A stretch of DNA of 64,000 bases from Eutreptiella sp. 'Long Island Sound 2002' (lineage: Eukaryota; Euglenozoa; Euglenophyceae; Eutreptiales; Eutreptiaceae), in the NCBI GenBank assembly GCA_964036045.1, contig OZ038381.1, positions 139,635,657 to 139,699,656 of the forward strand, read 5' to 3'. Within the stretch, counting starts at the first letter, position 1. Every line of letters starts with the position of its first letter. The position numbers and the translations under genes are program-made. The notes beneath the pieces were generated by a model. It did no database searches and was not told where the DNA came from. It was given only the letters and a program-made list of their open reading frames with translations. Below are positions 11,920-23,028 of this stretch, piece after piece.

Positions 11920-12192
11920 AGAGCGTTGTTACCGCTCAGAAGTCATTGAAGAGAGAACGGGAGGACCCCAAAGGGCTCCAGCCCCCCCCTCCATGTCCCA
12001 AGGACACATGGAGGCCCCACACACGTCGTAGGCGTCCCCCACGCCCCAAGGGAGGGGTGAGGAGACTGATAGTCGGTGCCCTACGCCATATCCGGTCTCC
12101 TCTTGATCTACAACATGGACCAAGGGGATCCAAATACGTATACCACGATGAAATATATACGTGGAGATCGAGTGAAGGGGGTATATGGCCAA
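11920..12192 (-). other. 3' untranslated spacer of A2
   Basis: Lies between the pol stop (TGA at 12193) and the polypurine tract. No ORF or structure I can support. A homologous spacer is at 35795-36094 in A1. Confidence 0.7.
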
Positions 12193-15100
12193 TCAAGGCC
12201 GAAAAGTCCCCGGATGAACGCCCTCACCCGTCTCCTCGATCACAGAAACAAACAAAAAGCCAAGGGGGATCCAGTACGGTGCTACAGCAGCAACCAAATG
12301 GACCAACACCTCCTTGACATCCAAAGAAATATTCTTTTTCTTCAGGTAGTCCATCCAGACCGTGGTGTACCTCGGCACAAAACTGCTCGGAGGCTCCCAC
12401 GAATCCCTGGATGCGGCAAATCCCTTCCAACGGACTTTATAAAGCCTACCCCCAGGCGTCCCCGGGTCCGGCTTGTCCGCCAGGATCTTCTCGGCGGTAA
12501 AGTCGTCGTCCTCACCCTCGTCGTCCGAGTCCACATCGCCGGCCGTGAACTCGAAGGTGACGAGACGTCCGCTGGGGTCTGGTGCTCGGGGACGAAGCTG
12601 GGTATGGTCGCGGTCCAGGATCTTGTTGTCCCCCACACGAACCGCATACACATCCTGCCCGACCTTCCGCACGATTACCCCCGGAACATACCAAGATGCC
12701 TGCCGATGCCTGGACAGGACATCCTTGTGGTGCCGCTCCACCCACACGGTGTCTTGGAGAGCATACTTCTGGACTTTTCCCTGCTTGAAGTACTTGGCCC
12801 TCTTGTCATGCTCGTCCTGAAGTGCCTTGCACACCTTGGCCGCCGTGTCGTCCGCCTCAGCCATCATGGCGTTCGCATCCCGGGCCACTTTGCCATGGTT
12901 CAACCACGGGAGAGTGCGTGACATTCGATCCCGTAGGAACAGGATGCAATGGGGCGACAGTCCGGTGGGCCCCGGAAGTTCGTGATACGCTTGGAGTACC
13001 CTCCACAGCGAATTGTACCAATTCCGCCCCGGTTCGTCGATGTGCAGCTGGCAGAACTTCTCGAACATCTGCCGCCCGGCCACCTCAGCCCGGCCATTCG
13101 ACCGGCAGTGGTACGCCACGGTCTTGGCGTGCCGAATCCCCATGTGCTTGCACATCGTCTTGAACCACGTCCCCACGAATTGACTGCCCCGATCGCTGCA
13201 GATGACAGCTGGGACATCAAAAATCGTCAGCCAATGCCTGATCATGGCATTAGCGACGGTCTTGGCCTGCAGCCCCACTCCATGCTTGTCCTTCTTGTCC
13301 TTCTTCTTGGACTTCTTGCCAGGGACCGCCACGATATACCCACTGTGCCTATCCACCGCCAGGATGACACAGTCGTAGGTCTCTCCTTCCACGGTGACCT
13401 CAGGCATGGCGAATACATCCATGGCCACGGACCGCATAGGGGCCTCCGGTATAGCCGTATACACCGGGTTGCCCGCTGTGGAGTAGTTGTGGCTCTTCGT
13501 GGCACGACACACGGCACAGTCGCTGCAGTACCTATCCAGGATGGCGTAGTACCCCGGAGGGAACTTGAAACGCCACTCCAGGTCCTGCTGCATCTTGTCT
13601 CGGCCAGGGTGCATGAGCTGGAGGTTGTGCCAATGGTCGATGAGCTCCTCCACTCGGTTCTCGGGCACCAGCACCTTGTCCTTGAGGAACAACTTGTCCC
13701 CATCCTCGGTCAAGCCCCCAGGCCACTCGTCGTCCGACGGGGCGCTCACGGCATTCCAGTACTTGCTCCAGTGCTCGGATGCCGCGTAGTCATCCGACCA
13801 GTCCTCTGTGACCACCGACCTGACTAGCTCTACAGGTGCCACCATCCACTGCTCGAGGAATTCCTCTCGAATAGCTTGGACGCGGGCGCCCCGGAACTTG
13901 GCCAGGTCCTTACGGTTTGCCATCACCACAAAGCACTTGACCCCCTCTTGCTCCATGGCCTTCTCCATCTCGATGATGCGCTTGGCCTCCTCGGTTTCCT
14001 CGGCGTCCCCATGGCTGGATATGTCCATCCAAGCCTTGCCCGCGGGGTAGGCCCATCGACTGAGGCAATCTGCCACAGTGTTGTCCTTCCCCGGGACGTA
14101 TACGACGCTGAGGTCGAACTTGGCGAACGTCTCATGCCATCGGGCCCTCCTTGCCGCCGGTCCCGAGGGGGTGTCGACGTGCTCCTTGTGCCAGCTCTGC
14201 AAGGACTGGTGGTCCGTGCAAACCACCACCGGTTGCAATCCGATGTGGCCAGACCACTTCCTAAGCGCACAGACAATGGCGTATGTCTCCTTCTCCCTCG
14301 CGGTCCAGGTGCGGCGTTGGCCCTCGGCCAGGATCCTGCTCCAGAACGCCACGGGTACGTGTGACCCGTCGTCTCGGATCTGCTCGAGGACTGCCCCCAC
14401 AGCATAGTCCGAGGCGTCCGTCTGTAGCACGAATCCCTTGTCCGGGTCCACCAGGAATAGCCCCAGTTGCCCCAGGAGTCGCTCCTTCAGGCGGCTGAAC
14501 GCATCTTTGGCCTCAGGGGTCCAAGCAAGCTTCTTCTTGCTCCCCTTCCGGCCATCGAACTTGCCCACTTGCAGCATCTTGTGCAGCGGCCCCGAGAGTT
14601 CTGCATACATCCGGACATAGCCCGAATAGTAGTTGCAGAACCCCATGAAGGACCGGAGTTCGCTGATGGTCTGGGGCTTCTCCCAGTGGTGCAGGGACGC
14701 CAGCTTCCCAGGCATGGGACGGCGTTGCCCGTGACCAACCACGTGACCCGCGAACTCCACTTCCTTCAACGAAGAGTGAGGCTTTGGTGGGCTTGCACAC
14801 CATGTTGTGCTTGTCCAACTCGCTGAGCACTCGGCGCAGATCCTTCTCATGCGCGTCGATGAGCTCGTCCTCAGTCATGTTCTCCGTGCCGGACCCGATG
14901 ATGATGTCATCCACGAAGGGGTCGGCACAGTCCCGGACAGGACCGAGTAGGGGCTCCATCATGCGCTGGAAAGTGGCGTTGCCACTCTTGGCGCCCATAG
15001 GCACCACTTTCCACTGCATGGGCCCCAGCGGCGTCGACATCGCTGTGCAGGGCCTGGAGTCCGGGTGTAGCGGCATCTGGTGATAGCCGTGTTTCAGGTC

Positions 15101-17341
15101 CAGCACCGTGAAAATCCGCTTTTTCTGTTGTTTTTGGAGGATGGAGTCGATCAGAGGGAGCGAGTACGAGTCGTGCTCGGTCTGCTCGTTCAAACCTCTG
15201 TAATCAACCACCAACCTCCACTCGACCTTCTCCTTCTTGGGCACAATGAAGGCTGGGCTGGCCCACTCACTGTCGGAGGGTTCGATCCATCCCCGCTCAA
15301 TGAACTCGGCCAACAGCTTCTTCATGGCCTCGGCCCGATCGCCCTGAAGTTGGTATTCCCGATGAAGATAGATCTTCGGGTTCGGCTTCAGCTTGATCTT
15401 CGCTGTACCAAACCTCCCACGATCTGGAGGGTTCTTGTTGGCGACGCCACTGAATAGCCGCGGATAGGCTTTGATCAGCCTCTCCTTCAGCTCGGCGACC
15501 TTCGGGTTCTCCTGGGCCCCTTCAGCCGCTTGCTTCGGTATAGATACAACCGACCGCACTGCGGTATAGGCCTCTTCTAGGTCCGAATCTGACTTCTCCT
15601 CGTCCGATATGCCGTCTTTATCGTCGTGGGGTGCACTTCCCACCGATAATCTTCGGAAATTTGCGGCCTCGGGCTGGTGACTGTCGCTATCGGCTCTTAT
15701 TCTTGGAAAATCCCATGTTGGTGGGTCCGACCCAACCGGACCATCGTATTGGTCCGCGATGTGATCCATGACCCTCGCCACGAACTCGTCCTTCTCGTAC
15801 TTGCCGGTGACCAACATCTTGTCATCCCACCAATGCGGAGATGTGACCATGGCCCGCCTCTTCTTGGCTGCCACACGGTCATGCATCCCCATCCGCATGT
15901 AGTTGACGACGTCGTCAATCTCGGCGTGGGACAGGACGTCAATGCGGTCAATAGGCTGATCCGTCCCCTCTTTGGGCTCAAACATGACGTTCATGGGCAC
16001 CGCCTCCACCCTACGGATGAATGCTTCATCACCCGTGGGCTGGGCTTGCGCTCCATCTACCAGGAAAGCCTTGGTACCCCACGCTTGACCCGGGGAGGGC
16101 ATTGATACACCCTTGGCGTCGATGAACAACTCCTCCTCTGGCCCGAATGACATCTCCTTCAGGGTGATGGAGTCCAGCGTTGACTTGAGACCCTCCAGCG
16201 GACATAGGGTGGATCCTATGCCGGTTATGACCAGGATCCCCTTCGCCCTATCCGCGACGATCTTCTCCACCGTACGTCTGGTGTTATCCAGGGAGCCATG
16301 CCAGTACATGGGCCCCCACTCCTTCAAACCCCAATGCCTATGCCAGGCTGAGTCTCCTCGATGCCAATGCCTCCTACACTTCCGCAAAAGTGGGGCATCC
16401 CGGGAAGCGAAGACGTCCGTCTCGGGCGCTTCGGCTCCCAGCGTCTGGATCATCCTGTCGTACACCTGCGGCGCCATTCCATACTCCGTGAGCTGAACTC
16501 CACGGTCTCCTCTGGACTTGGCACCCACAGCTTGCACCGCTCGGACGATCCGATCGTCTTCCTCAGCATTCCATTGGGATGATCCGCATGCATAGTCCGT
16601 CGACAGCCATGTTAGGCATTCATCATCCTCCCGGACCAGCGTTGCACGATGGGGAAGAGCTCCAATGGCATTTGCCACCATGAAGTCATACCCCATGATC
16701 ATATCCCAATCTGTAATGTCCGCCACATAGAAGTTCCCGGATAGAGTGCTTCTCTTCGCCTGATCAGGGCGGTTCAAGCGCTCATGCTCCCAGAATTCCA
16801 TACTGATGGTGGCCTCATGGGTGCCGCCACCCATGATCTCTCCGTTGGCGACCTTCAGGCGGACCGGTCTCCGGCTGGGCTGCAGGAGTTCCTCCTTGAA
16901 CAACCCTCTCTGGACCAGGCTCACCTGGGCACCCGTATCCACTAACACATCCACCACCTTCTCCTCTCGTCCACACCGTACCCGCACTTTCAAGTGCAAC
17001 TGCCGCTCGTCGCCATGAGGTGTATGGACGACTCTCACGGCATGCAACTCTAGCACGTCCGGGTGCATCAGGACTTCAAGGGTATGGTCACGGATGGTGT
17101 ACATCTTGGATTGGTCCTGCCCGTCCACGGGGCTCTCCGTGGTCGCTCCTTCCTTCTTGCCATGTCCCGTACCCACATAACCTTCCCTTGGCAGGGCGCT
17201 CCAGGGGTTGGGAGTGGCGAAACTCAGTGGTTTTGGCTCTTCTGGAGCCTTCTTTGGCACCCGATGTGCCTTCGCTTTCTCTGGGATTCCACTGATTTTC
17301 GGAGGAGAGACCTCCGAGGTCCCACTCCCGTGGGGGCTCCT
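12193..17341 (-). pseudogene. pol: Pol polyprotein of A2, single 1-bp frameshift
   Basis: In frame with gag after the UAG at 17342. Order: protease (VLVDTGAQVSLV); Dam-like domain with WHGS in place of NPPF; RT with VDYRGLN, the LDLKHGYHQMPL motif A and FVDD active site; RNase H (QTDASDYAVGAVLEQ); integrase with zinc region (HNLQLMHPG ... CSDCAVC) and D, D, E in AMDVF, CSDRGSQF and GRAEVAGR; then a chromodomain (YKVRWKGF...SWEPPSSFVPRY). The frame breaks near 14768, where A2 has one extra base in the RT/RNase H linker compared with A1 (TTCGTTGAAGG against TTCGTGAAGG). All catalytic residues except those of the Dam-like domain are present, so the element may have been active until recently. 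It ends with TGA. Confidence 0.9.
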
Positions 17342-17344
17342 CTA
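17300..17344 (-). promoter_or_regulatory. In-frame UAG with structured 3' context (gag-pol readthrough site, family A)
   Basis: The gag stop is UAG and pol follows in the same frame with no other stop. The next bases, AGGAGCCCCCAC, can fold: GAGGAG pairs with CTCCTC about 30 nt downstream and encloses the hairpins CCCAC-GGGA-GTGGG and GACCT-CGG-AGGTC. Stop-codon suppression at UAG is known from gammaretroviruses such as MLV. Function here is inferred. A1 has the same arrangement at 9177. Confidence 0.6.
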
Positions 17345-20300
17345 GACTTGGCTTCCCGCAGCCTCTTCTGGCTGCGATCCGCCAGGACTTTGTCCACCAC
17401 GTTGCTGGGCTTTGAGTTCCTCCAATGTCCTCAACATGTCCTCAGCAACCTCCACGATCGACCTCACTCGTCGGTCTTGGCCAGGTCCACCACCATAGCC
17501 TCTTCCCCCGCCTTTTCCTTGGCCTTTGCCTTGGCCTTTTCCCCCGTCTCCGCCCTTCGCCTTCCAATCGGAAATCCGCTGCTCCTTGGGTTTCTTCTCG
17601 GGGTGGGCGGCAAAGTAGGCCTTCTTGTCCGCCTCATACACCTTGCACTGACGGTGGTCATGTGCATGGTTGTTTCCCTTGCCATAACAGACCAAGCACC
17701 CGTCGTGCTGAAACCTGTACTCCCGGAACGAGAGCGGTGGGTTCCCGATCCTCCTTGGCGCTCTGCTCTTATTGGGTCCCACCTGGCTCCATCTGGACCG
17801 ATCCTGCCGATGGTTCCTCACATCGTGCGCCACAAACGCGAAGAAGTGGGCCTCCTCATGATCCTCCCGGGACCCGGTCCAGTGGTCTTGGCCACTTCCA
17901 CTACCATCCTCCGCGGAGTTGGCCGTGTCCTTCTGGATCTCCCGATGATGGCGGTCTTCTCGGTGGCCTTGTTGTCCATGACCATGTCGATCCTGCACGT
18001 GGGCCTCGTTCTTCGCATTGAGCTTCAACTCCACCGTGATGTACTTCACGATCTCGTCAAGGCTCATGCGGGCGAAGATGACTTGCATCCTCAGCGGCTC
18101 CCCGCGCCTCCACTCCACGTTGTTGAGGCGCAGCAACCTTTGCCCCATGGAGTCTCCAAACACCTCCACGTACACGGCGTTCTTCAGTCCCAACATCCGA
18201 TTGGGTTCGCCCAGGTTCCTCCTGAAGAACTCCATGATACCCGCATGGGTATCCTCCGCCGCCATGATCCTCACCGCCACCCGCTTCTTGGCGCGCTTCT
18301 TCTCCTCGTCCTCCACTCTCCTCTTCCAGTTGCCGGGGAGGACGTCCTTCAGGAGGTTGCGGATCTCGCTGGCCTCGTTCCAGTCCTCCACCAGCTTGAG
18401 GCATCTGCGGTACTTCCGCAGATACCGGTTCCACTCCCGGACCCGCAACTCACCGCGGTCCAGCGGCAGTGGGATGGACCACAGGTCCTCCAGCTTCTGG
18501 TTCGGAGCGTCCACCCGCTCCTCATCCTCCAACCACTGGAGGCAGGCCTGCTCCGTCCTGATCAGTCCTTCCCGGATCTGATCCCGCAGCTCCTCCTTCA
18601 GGTCCTGCCCCTGACGGTGTGGGAATGTCCGGCATCCCAACTTATCCCGCGGCGCTCCCCGCATCTCGCCGACGACCTCCTCGGCAAAGTCCTCCCAATC
18701 CAGGATGAAGTCATCCAGGTTGGAGGGGTTGCCATCGTAGTAGGGGATTTTGATTCCTCTGAGGTCGTCAATCCTGATTGCGTCTCCGACGTCTCCAGCC
18801 ACCACTCCACCGAGACGGATACCACCTGTGGCCGGGGGGTGTGAGTACACTCCCCGTACATCCCTCTCCTCCATGGAGTGCGGTCCAGTTGGGCCTGAAC
18901 CCATGGGGTTTGGAATGCAGGAGGGATTTGCTCCATCGGCCGTCCATATCCCCGTATTGGGGTCCTTCGCCCACAGGTTTCCGCCTGGATGACCTCGACC
19001 ATGTCCGTCGGCGCTTCCCATGGTTCGCCCCTGCATGGTCTGGCTCTCGATCTTCTCTTCCGCATAAACTACCATATTCGTCGTGATCGGTACATCCTGG
19101 GCGGCATGGGACATCTGTACCGTCAGGCTCCTCGGGTCCGTGGTTACGTGCCCTTCCCGCATGGACCCAGCCGGTGCCGTGTGTTCCCCGAGCATTGTGG
19201 ATTCGCTGAACATGGGAACAAACGGCAGCGCACCCGGGTCAACACGCGGAGGCGCGTATGGTGCCTCTGCAGGGCAGCCCATGGGTTTCTCCATGGCGCT
19301 CCTGAGGGTCTTAACCCGCTCCAACAGCTCTACCGCGGCCGGCTTTGCCGGGAGCTCCGGACCCGAGGCGAGGGGCTGTAGCTCCTCTAGCCTTTTCAGG
19401 CGTCCCGACATGTCCTCCACCAGGTGGAGGAGGCTGTCCACCACTCGCTGCTGCTTCTCCAGGGCCAGCTCCAGATTCTCCCGGTACCGGTCCCGTTCTG
19501 CTCGCAGCTCCTCCATGTCTTTCTCCGCGGCCGACTGGTCGTCCAGGATCCCCGCGACGTCCTCCTCTAGACCATCCTTGGCGTTGTCCAGGCGGTCAAG
19601 ACGATGCACGATGGCGTCCATCCCCATCTTCGGGTACTTGCCCATGAGGAAGGACACGTGCTCGCAGTGGCACGCAGCGTGCTTTCCGCCGGATTCAGCA
19701 CATCCCGCGGTTCCCGGCACCTCAGACTCATCGCCCATGGGCGTATCGCCTATGGCGTCCGTCTCTGGTCCCGTGTGCCGGGGCACAGGTGCCGTCCGGG
19801 CCCTGGCTGGCCTCTCCAAGCCCTCGGCGTCGTGCTTCAGGGCGGGCTCGGGGGCCGTATGCGCCCTGGCGATTGGCGCGGACATCTCCGACTCCGAAGG
19901 TGGCTCGTAGGCTGTCCGATAGCCCTCGGAGTGCCCCTCGGATTCCCACAGCCTGACCGGGCTGGGGTCCGTGTCCATAGCCCCGGCGTCCCTTGCCGCG
20001 GACTTGGGTGACCCGCGCTTCCGGTAGCGCCGGGCCCGTCCTCCACTGCTGCCTGAATGGCAGGCCTCATCAGAGTACTCCGCGGCGGAGCGGAGGTTGC
20101 ATGCCTTTCGGCAGCGACGCTCACACATGGAGACCAGGTCCTCCATGTCACGTCCTCCTCTTCCCGAATGTCGTACTCCTCTTCGGGCTTCAACTTCCGG
20201 AGTTCGCCATGCTCTTGAACGTCTCAGTTCTTCTATGGCTCCAATCTCTGGCGTGGTCTCCACTGAGTCCACAATACGCACCCGGGGCGTACTTGGGCAG

Positions 20301-20452
20301 GGCTCATAAGGGCCCAAGTCCCCGGGTCGGCGGTTGGTAGGGGCAGCAGGTAAGCCTCTGCAACCATAAAGAAGGTCCCTACCAGGACCGACCCCCGCTG
20401 TGCCCCTTCCGCCTGTTACCCCTGCTGATTTACTCCGGATCAACGATTGCAT
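17342..20452 (-). CDS. gag: Gag polyprotein of A2 (1036 aa)
   Basis: Uninterrupted frame from ATG 20452 to UAG 17342. The ATG lies inside the 5' LTR, 86 nt before its end, so the first 29 residues (starting MQSLIRSKSAGVTGG) are LTR-encoded and the PBS is translated. Order: Arg/Glu-rich N-terminus; coiled coil near residues 300-365 (EELRAERDRYRENLE ...); linker; capsid-like region near 520-790; nucleocapsid Cys/His cluster (CLVCYGKGNNHAHDHRQC) near 930; Gly/Lys/Gln-rich basic tail. It makes the virus-like particle and binds genomic RNA. The length is large for a Ty3 Gag but typical of long chromovirus-like elements in protists (inference). Confidence 0.9.
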   Translation of the reverse strand: MQSLIRSKSAGVTGGRGTAGVGPGRDLLYGCRGLPAAPTNRRPGDLGPYEPCPSTPRVRIVDSVETTPEIGAIEELRRSRAWRTPEVEARRGVRHSGRGGRDMEDLVSMCERRCRKACNLRSAAEYSDEACHSGSSGGRARRYRKRGSPKSAARDAGAMDTDPSPVRLWESEGHSEGYRTAYEPPSESEMSAPIARAHTAPEPALKHDAEGLERPARARTAPVPRHTGPETDAIGDTPMGDESEVPGTAGCAESGGKHAACHCEHVSFLMGKYPKMGMDAIVHRLDRLDNAKDGLEEDVAGILDDQSAAEKDMEELRAERDRYRENLELALEKQQRVVDSLLHLVEDMSGRLKRLEELQPLASGPELPAKPAAVELLERVKTLRSAMEKPMGCPAEAPYAPPRVDPGALPFVPMFSESTMLGEHTAPAGSMREGHVTTDPRSLTVQMSHAAQDVPITTNMVVYAEEKIESQTMQGRTMGSADGHGRGHPGGNLWAKDPNTGIWTADGANPSCIPNPMGSGPTGPHSMEERDVRGVYSHPPATGGIRLGGVVAGDVGDAIRIDDLRGIKIPYYDGNPSNLDDFILDWEDFAEEVVGEMRGAPRDKLGCRTFPHRQGQDLKEELRDQIREGLIRTEQACLQWLEDEERVDAPNQKLEDLWSIPLPLDRGELRVREWNRYLRKYRRCLKLVEDWNEASEIRNLLKDVLPGNWKRRVEDEEKKRAKKRVAVRIMAAEDTHAGIMEFFRRNLGEPNRMLGLKNAVYVEVFGDSMGQRLLRLNNVEWRRGEPLRMQVIFARMSLDEIVKYITVELKLNAKNEAHVQDRHGHGQQGHREDRHHREIQKDTANSAEDGSGSGQDHWTGSREDHEEAHFFAFVAHDVRNHRQDRSRWSQVGPNKSRAPRRIGNPPLSFREYRFQHDGCLVCYGKGNNHAHDHRQCKVYEADKKAYFAAHPEKKPKEQRISDWKAKGGDGGKGQGKGQGKGGGRGYGGGPGQDRRVRSIVEVAEDMLRTLEELKAQQRGGQSPGGSQPEEAAGSQV
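20355..20366 (-). other. Primer-binding site (A2)
   Basis: On the - strand TGGTTGCAGAGG, adjacent to the 5' LTR. It has one mismatch to the initiator tRNA-Met complement seen in A1 and B1. Confidence 0.8.
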
Positions 20453-21486
20453 TTCTCAAAATCCTCAAAGTCCAGGGTCCAAAATCCAAAAATATAGAAA
20501 ATGTAATCCTCCTTCAACCCTGAATAGCAACCAGATCCCACAAATACAGCAATAACCCAATTCACAATCCAAATCAGGCTGCGGGCTTCCGTTCAGCACA
20601 CCGGTCGTCTCACGGTGGCGGGCATGTACAAGAATTGCACCAAGGAAGAAAGCCCGAAAAAAAATAGACACTCAGAAAGTCGCAAAAAAATATTCGGTTG
20701 CACGGTCCAAGAGTTATATATCAATTTATACCCTCTAGACCATTATCCCTTGCTACACCGGGCATGTGTACACACCAAAGGCATTTGATGCTTTCTGAAT
20801 TAACTTGAGACCACGGCGCTTGCAACGCAACCTTCATTATTCTCTCTCCTCACACTCACGCGTAGATATGACGCTTCAAAGTGGTCCCACGATTCACTTT
20901 TGTTTCCCTTATATCTCCAAGTCAAATCGGTGGCAAGTATAAGGGATACCTGATTCGGGCATAGGGAAAGGAGTATGACCACTCGAAGAAGACCAAATCA
21001 AGTGCGGCGATGTCGAAGTCGAAAATCGGATTTCGACATCGCGAAAAATTCAGATTAAAATTTCGAGTGCTTATTTAGAAAATTGCGGAAGCAACGAACC
21101 CTTTACTGATGAAATCCGACCCTTCATCGGGGTTTCCGCCAAAACATCTGGAAATAACAGTTAACCAATCGGTTAACGCAAAATCGCGAGCCAACTGACA
21201 GTCGCCGATACATTGACCATCAGAACGAAAGGCTGAAAAATTACGGAAACATTATGATAATAAAACCCTGTTGATTCCTGATATTCTGATATATAAATCT
21301 CCGCTGGCGGCGCCTCGGTACTGAATATGGCCGCTCATAGCCGGAATGGCCAAACCTATCACACTATCACATCGGGTTAGGTCAGGTGGATGGGAGAGTA
21401 TGATCCCAGCCAATGGCGGCTTGCCGGCACATAGATACACACCCCAAGTGACCCCAAGATGGCCACGGGGGTCCGAACCGGCTTCA
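20367..21486 (-). repeat. 5' LTR of A2 (1120 bp)
   Basis: Pairs with 10789-11908. It contains the 11-mer TAGACACTCAG at 20665-20675 and the gag start codon at 20452. Confidence 0.95.
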
Positions 21487-22486
21487 GTTGGGTCGGACCC
21501 GCCGACGTGGGATTTTCCAAGAATGGGGGCCGATAGCGACAAGAACCAGCCCGACGCCGCAAATTTCCGAAGATTATTGGTGGGGAGTGCACCCCACGAC
21601 GACGAAGACGGCATATCGGACAAGGAGAAGTCGGATTCGGACCCGCAAGAGGCCTATACCGCAGTGCGGTCGGTCGTATCGATACTGAAGCAAGCGGCTG
21701 AAGAGGCCGAGGAGAACCCGAAGGTCGCCGAGCTGAAGGAGAGGCTGATCAATGCCTATCCGCGGCTGTTCAGTGGCGTCGCCAACAAGAACCCTCCAGA
21801 TCGTGGGAAGTTTGGCACAGCGGTGATCAAGCTGAAGCCGAACCCCAGGATCTATCGTCATCGGGAGTACCAACTTCAGGGCGATCGGGCCGAGGCCATG
21901 AAGAAGCTATTGGCCGAGTTCATTGAGCGGGGATGGATCGAACCCTCCGACAGTGAGTGGGCCAGCCCAGCCTTCATTGTGCCCAAGAAGGAGAAGGGCG
22001 AGTGGAGGTTGGTGGTTGATTACAGAGGTTTGAACGAGCAGACCGAGCACAACTCGTACTCGCTTCCCCTGATCGACTCCATCCTCCAAAAACAACAGGA
22101 AAAGCGGATTTTCACGGTGTTAGACCTGAAACACGGCTATCACCAGATGCCGCTACACCCGGACTCCAGGCCCTGCACAGCGATGTCGACGCCGCTGGGG
22201 CCCATGCAGTGGAAAGTGGTGCCTATGGGCGCCACGAATGGCAACGCCGCTTTCCAGCGCATGATGGAGGACCTACCTGGTCCTGTCCGGGACTTTGCCG
22301 ACCCCTTTGTGGATGACATCATCATCGGGTCCAGCACGGAGAACATGACTGAGGACGAGCTCATCGAAGCGCATGAGAAGGATCTGCGCAGAGTGCTCAG
22401 CGAGCTGGACAAGCACAACATGGTGTGCAAGCCCCCCAAAGCCTCACTCTTCGTGAAGGAAGTGGAGTTCGCGGGTCACGTGGTTG
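21487..22486 (+). pseudogene. pol: Pol of A1, part 2: linker and reverse transcriptase
   Basis: Continues the frame broken at 10788. It carries the protease-RT linker and most of RT: LVVDYRGLNEQT, FTVLDLKHGYHQM (motif A Asp) and the FVDDIIIGS active site. It ends at EVEFAGHVV, where B1 is inserted with target duplication GGTTG (22482-22486 and 33249-33253). Apart from the splits this segment is open. Confidence 0.9.
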
Positions 22487-23018
22487 TGAAAGTGCTGCCC
22501 TGGGTCGTTGATGGTGCCGGAGGGCTCGGGGCCGGCAAGACCAGTGGGGCAGGCACGCGGGGAGTCGACCTGAACGCTGCTATTGGGGGTAGAACCGGAG
22601 ACTCGAACACCAACGGAGGCGAGAGCAGCAACAACAGAAGCAAGATCCATGTTGAGTGTTATCCGGCAGAAAATCCCAGTCTATGAAGAAAATTGAGGCG
22701 GATTATTCTAAATACATCTGAGTGTCCAAAACTGTCTGAAAAGATTTGTATAAATCCAATTATGAAAAATGTTTGGCCGATCTGGCCCGCGAGCGCGCGT
22801 CAGCGGCAACTGGCGATTCCAGCTAAATGATCGGAACGCGGCGGATTTACGGGGAATGGACCGCAGAATCAGATCCGGCATCTCAGAAATATATAGGTCT
22901 GATCCTGAGACTGAGCTGCGAGGCGGCGATTCCGCCGAAGCAAAGAAAATGACCAAAATGTAGCCAATCTGGACAGAATGTCTGAAAATCTGAGCAGATG
23001 GGGCTAGCCGCACTTACA
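22487..23018 (-). repeat. 3' LTR of B1 (532 bp)
   Basis: In the element's sense it starts TGTAAGTGCGGCTAG and ends GCAGCACTTTCA. Nearly identical to 32717-33248. Confidence 0.95.
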
Positions 23019-23028
23019 CTCCCCCTCC
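23019..23028 (-). other. Polypurine tract of B1
   Basis: On the - strand GGAGGGGGAG directly precedes the 3' LTR start TGTAAG. Confidence 0.8.

Larger units (their letters stand above)
10789..21486 (-). mobile_element. Nearly intact family A element A2 (10.7 kb), nested in A1 pol
   Basis: The target duplication GTTG is at 10785-10788 and 21487-21490. The LTRs are equal in length (1120 bp: 10789-11908 and 20367-21486), with TGAAG...CTTTA ends. By eye they differ at roughly 2-3% of positions, clustered near 11170-11280. PBS, full gag, in-frame UAG, pol and PPT are all present. The only coding lesion I found is one extra base in pol near 14768. Removing the element restores the A1 frame (QYDGPVGSDPP). 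Confidence 0.95.

Noticed and set aside
17063-18844. Long + strand ORF (593 codons)
   Set aside because: It is the antisense of A2 gag; the - strand reading has domains and a defined start and stop. Several other long frames (for example 12949-13827, 27646-28569, 13242-13703) are shadows for the same reason.
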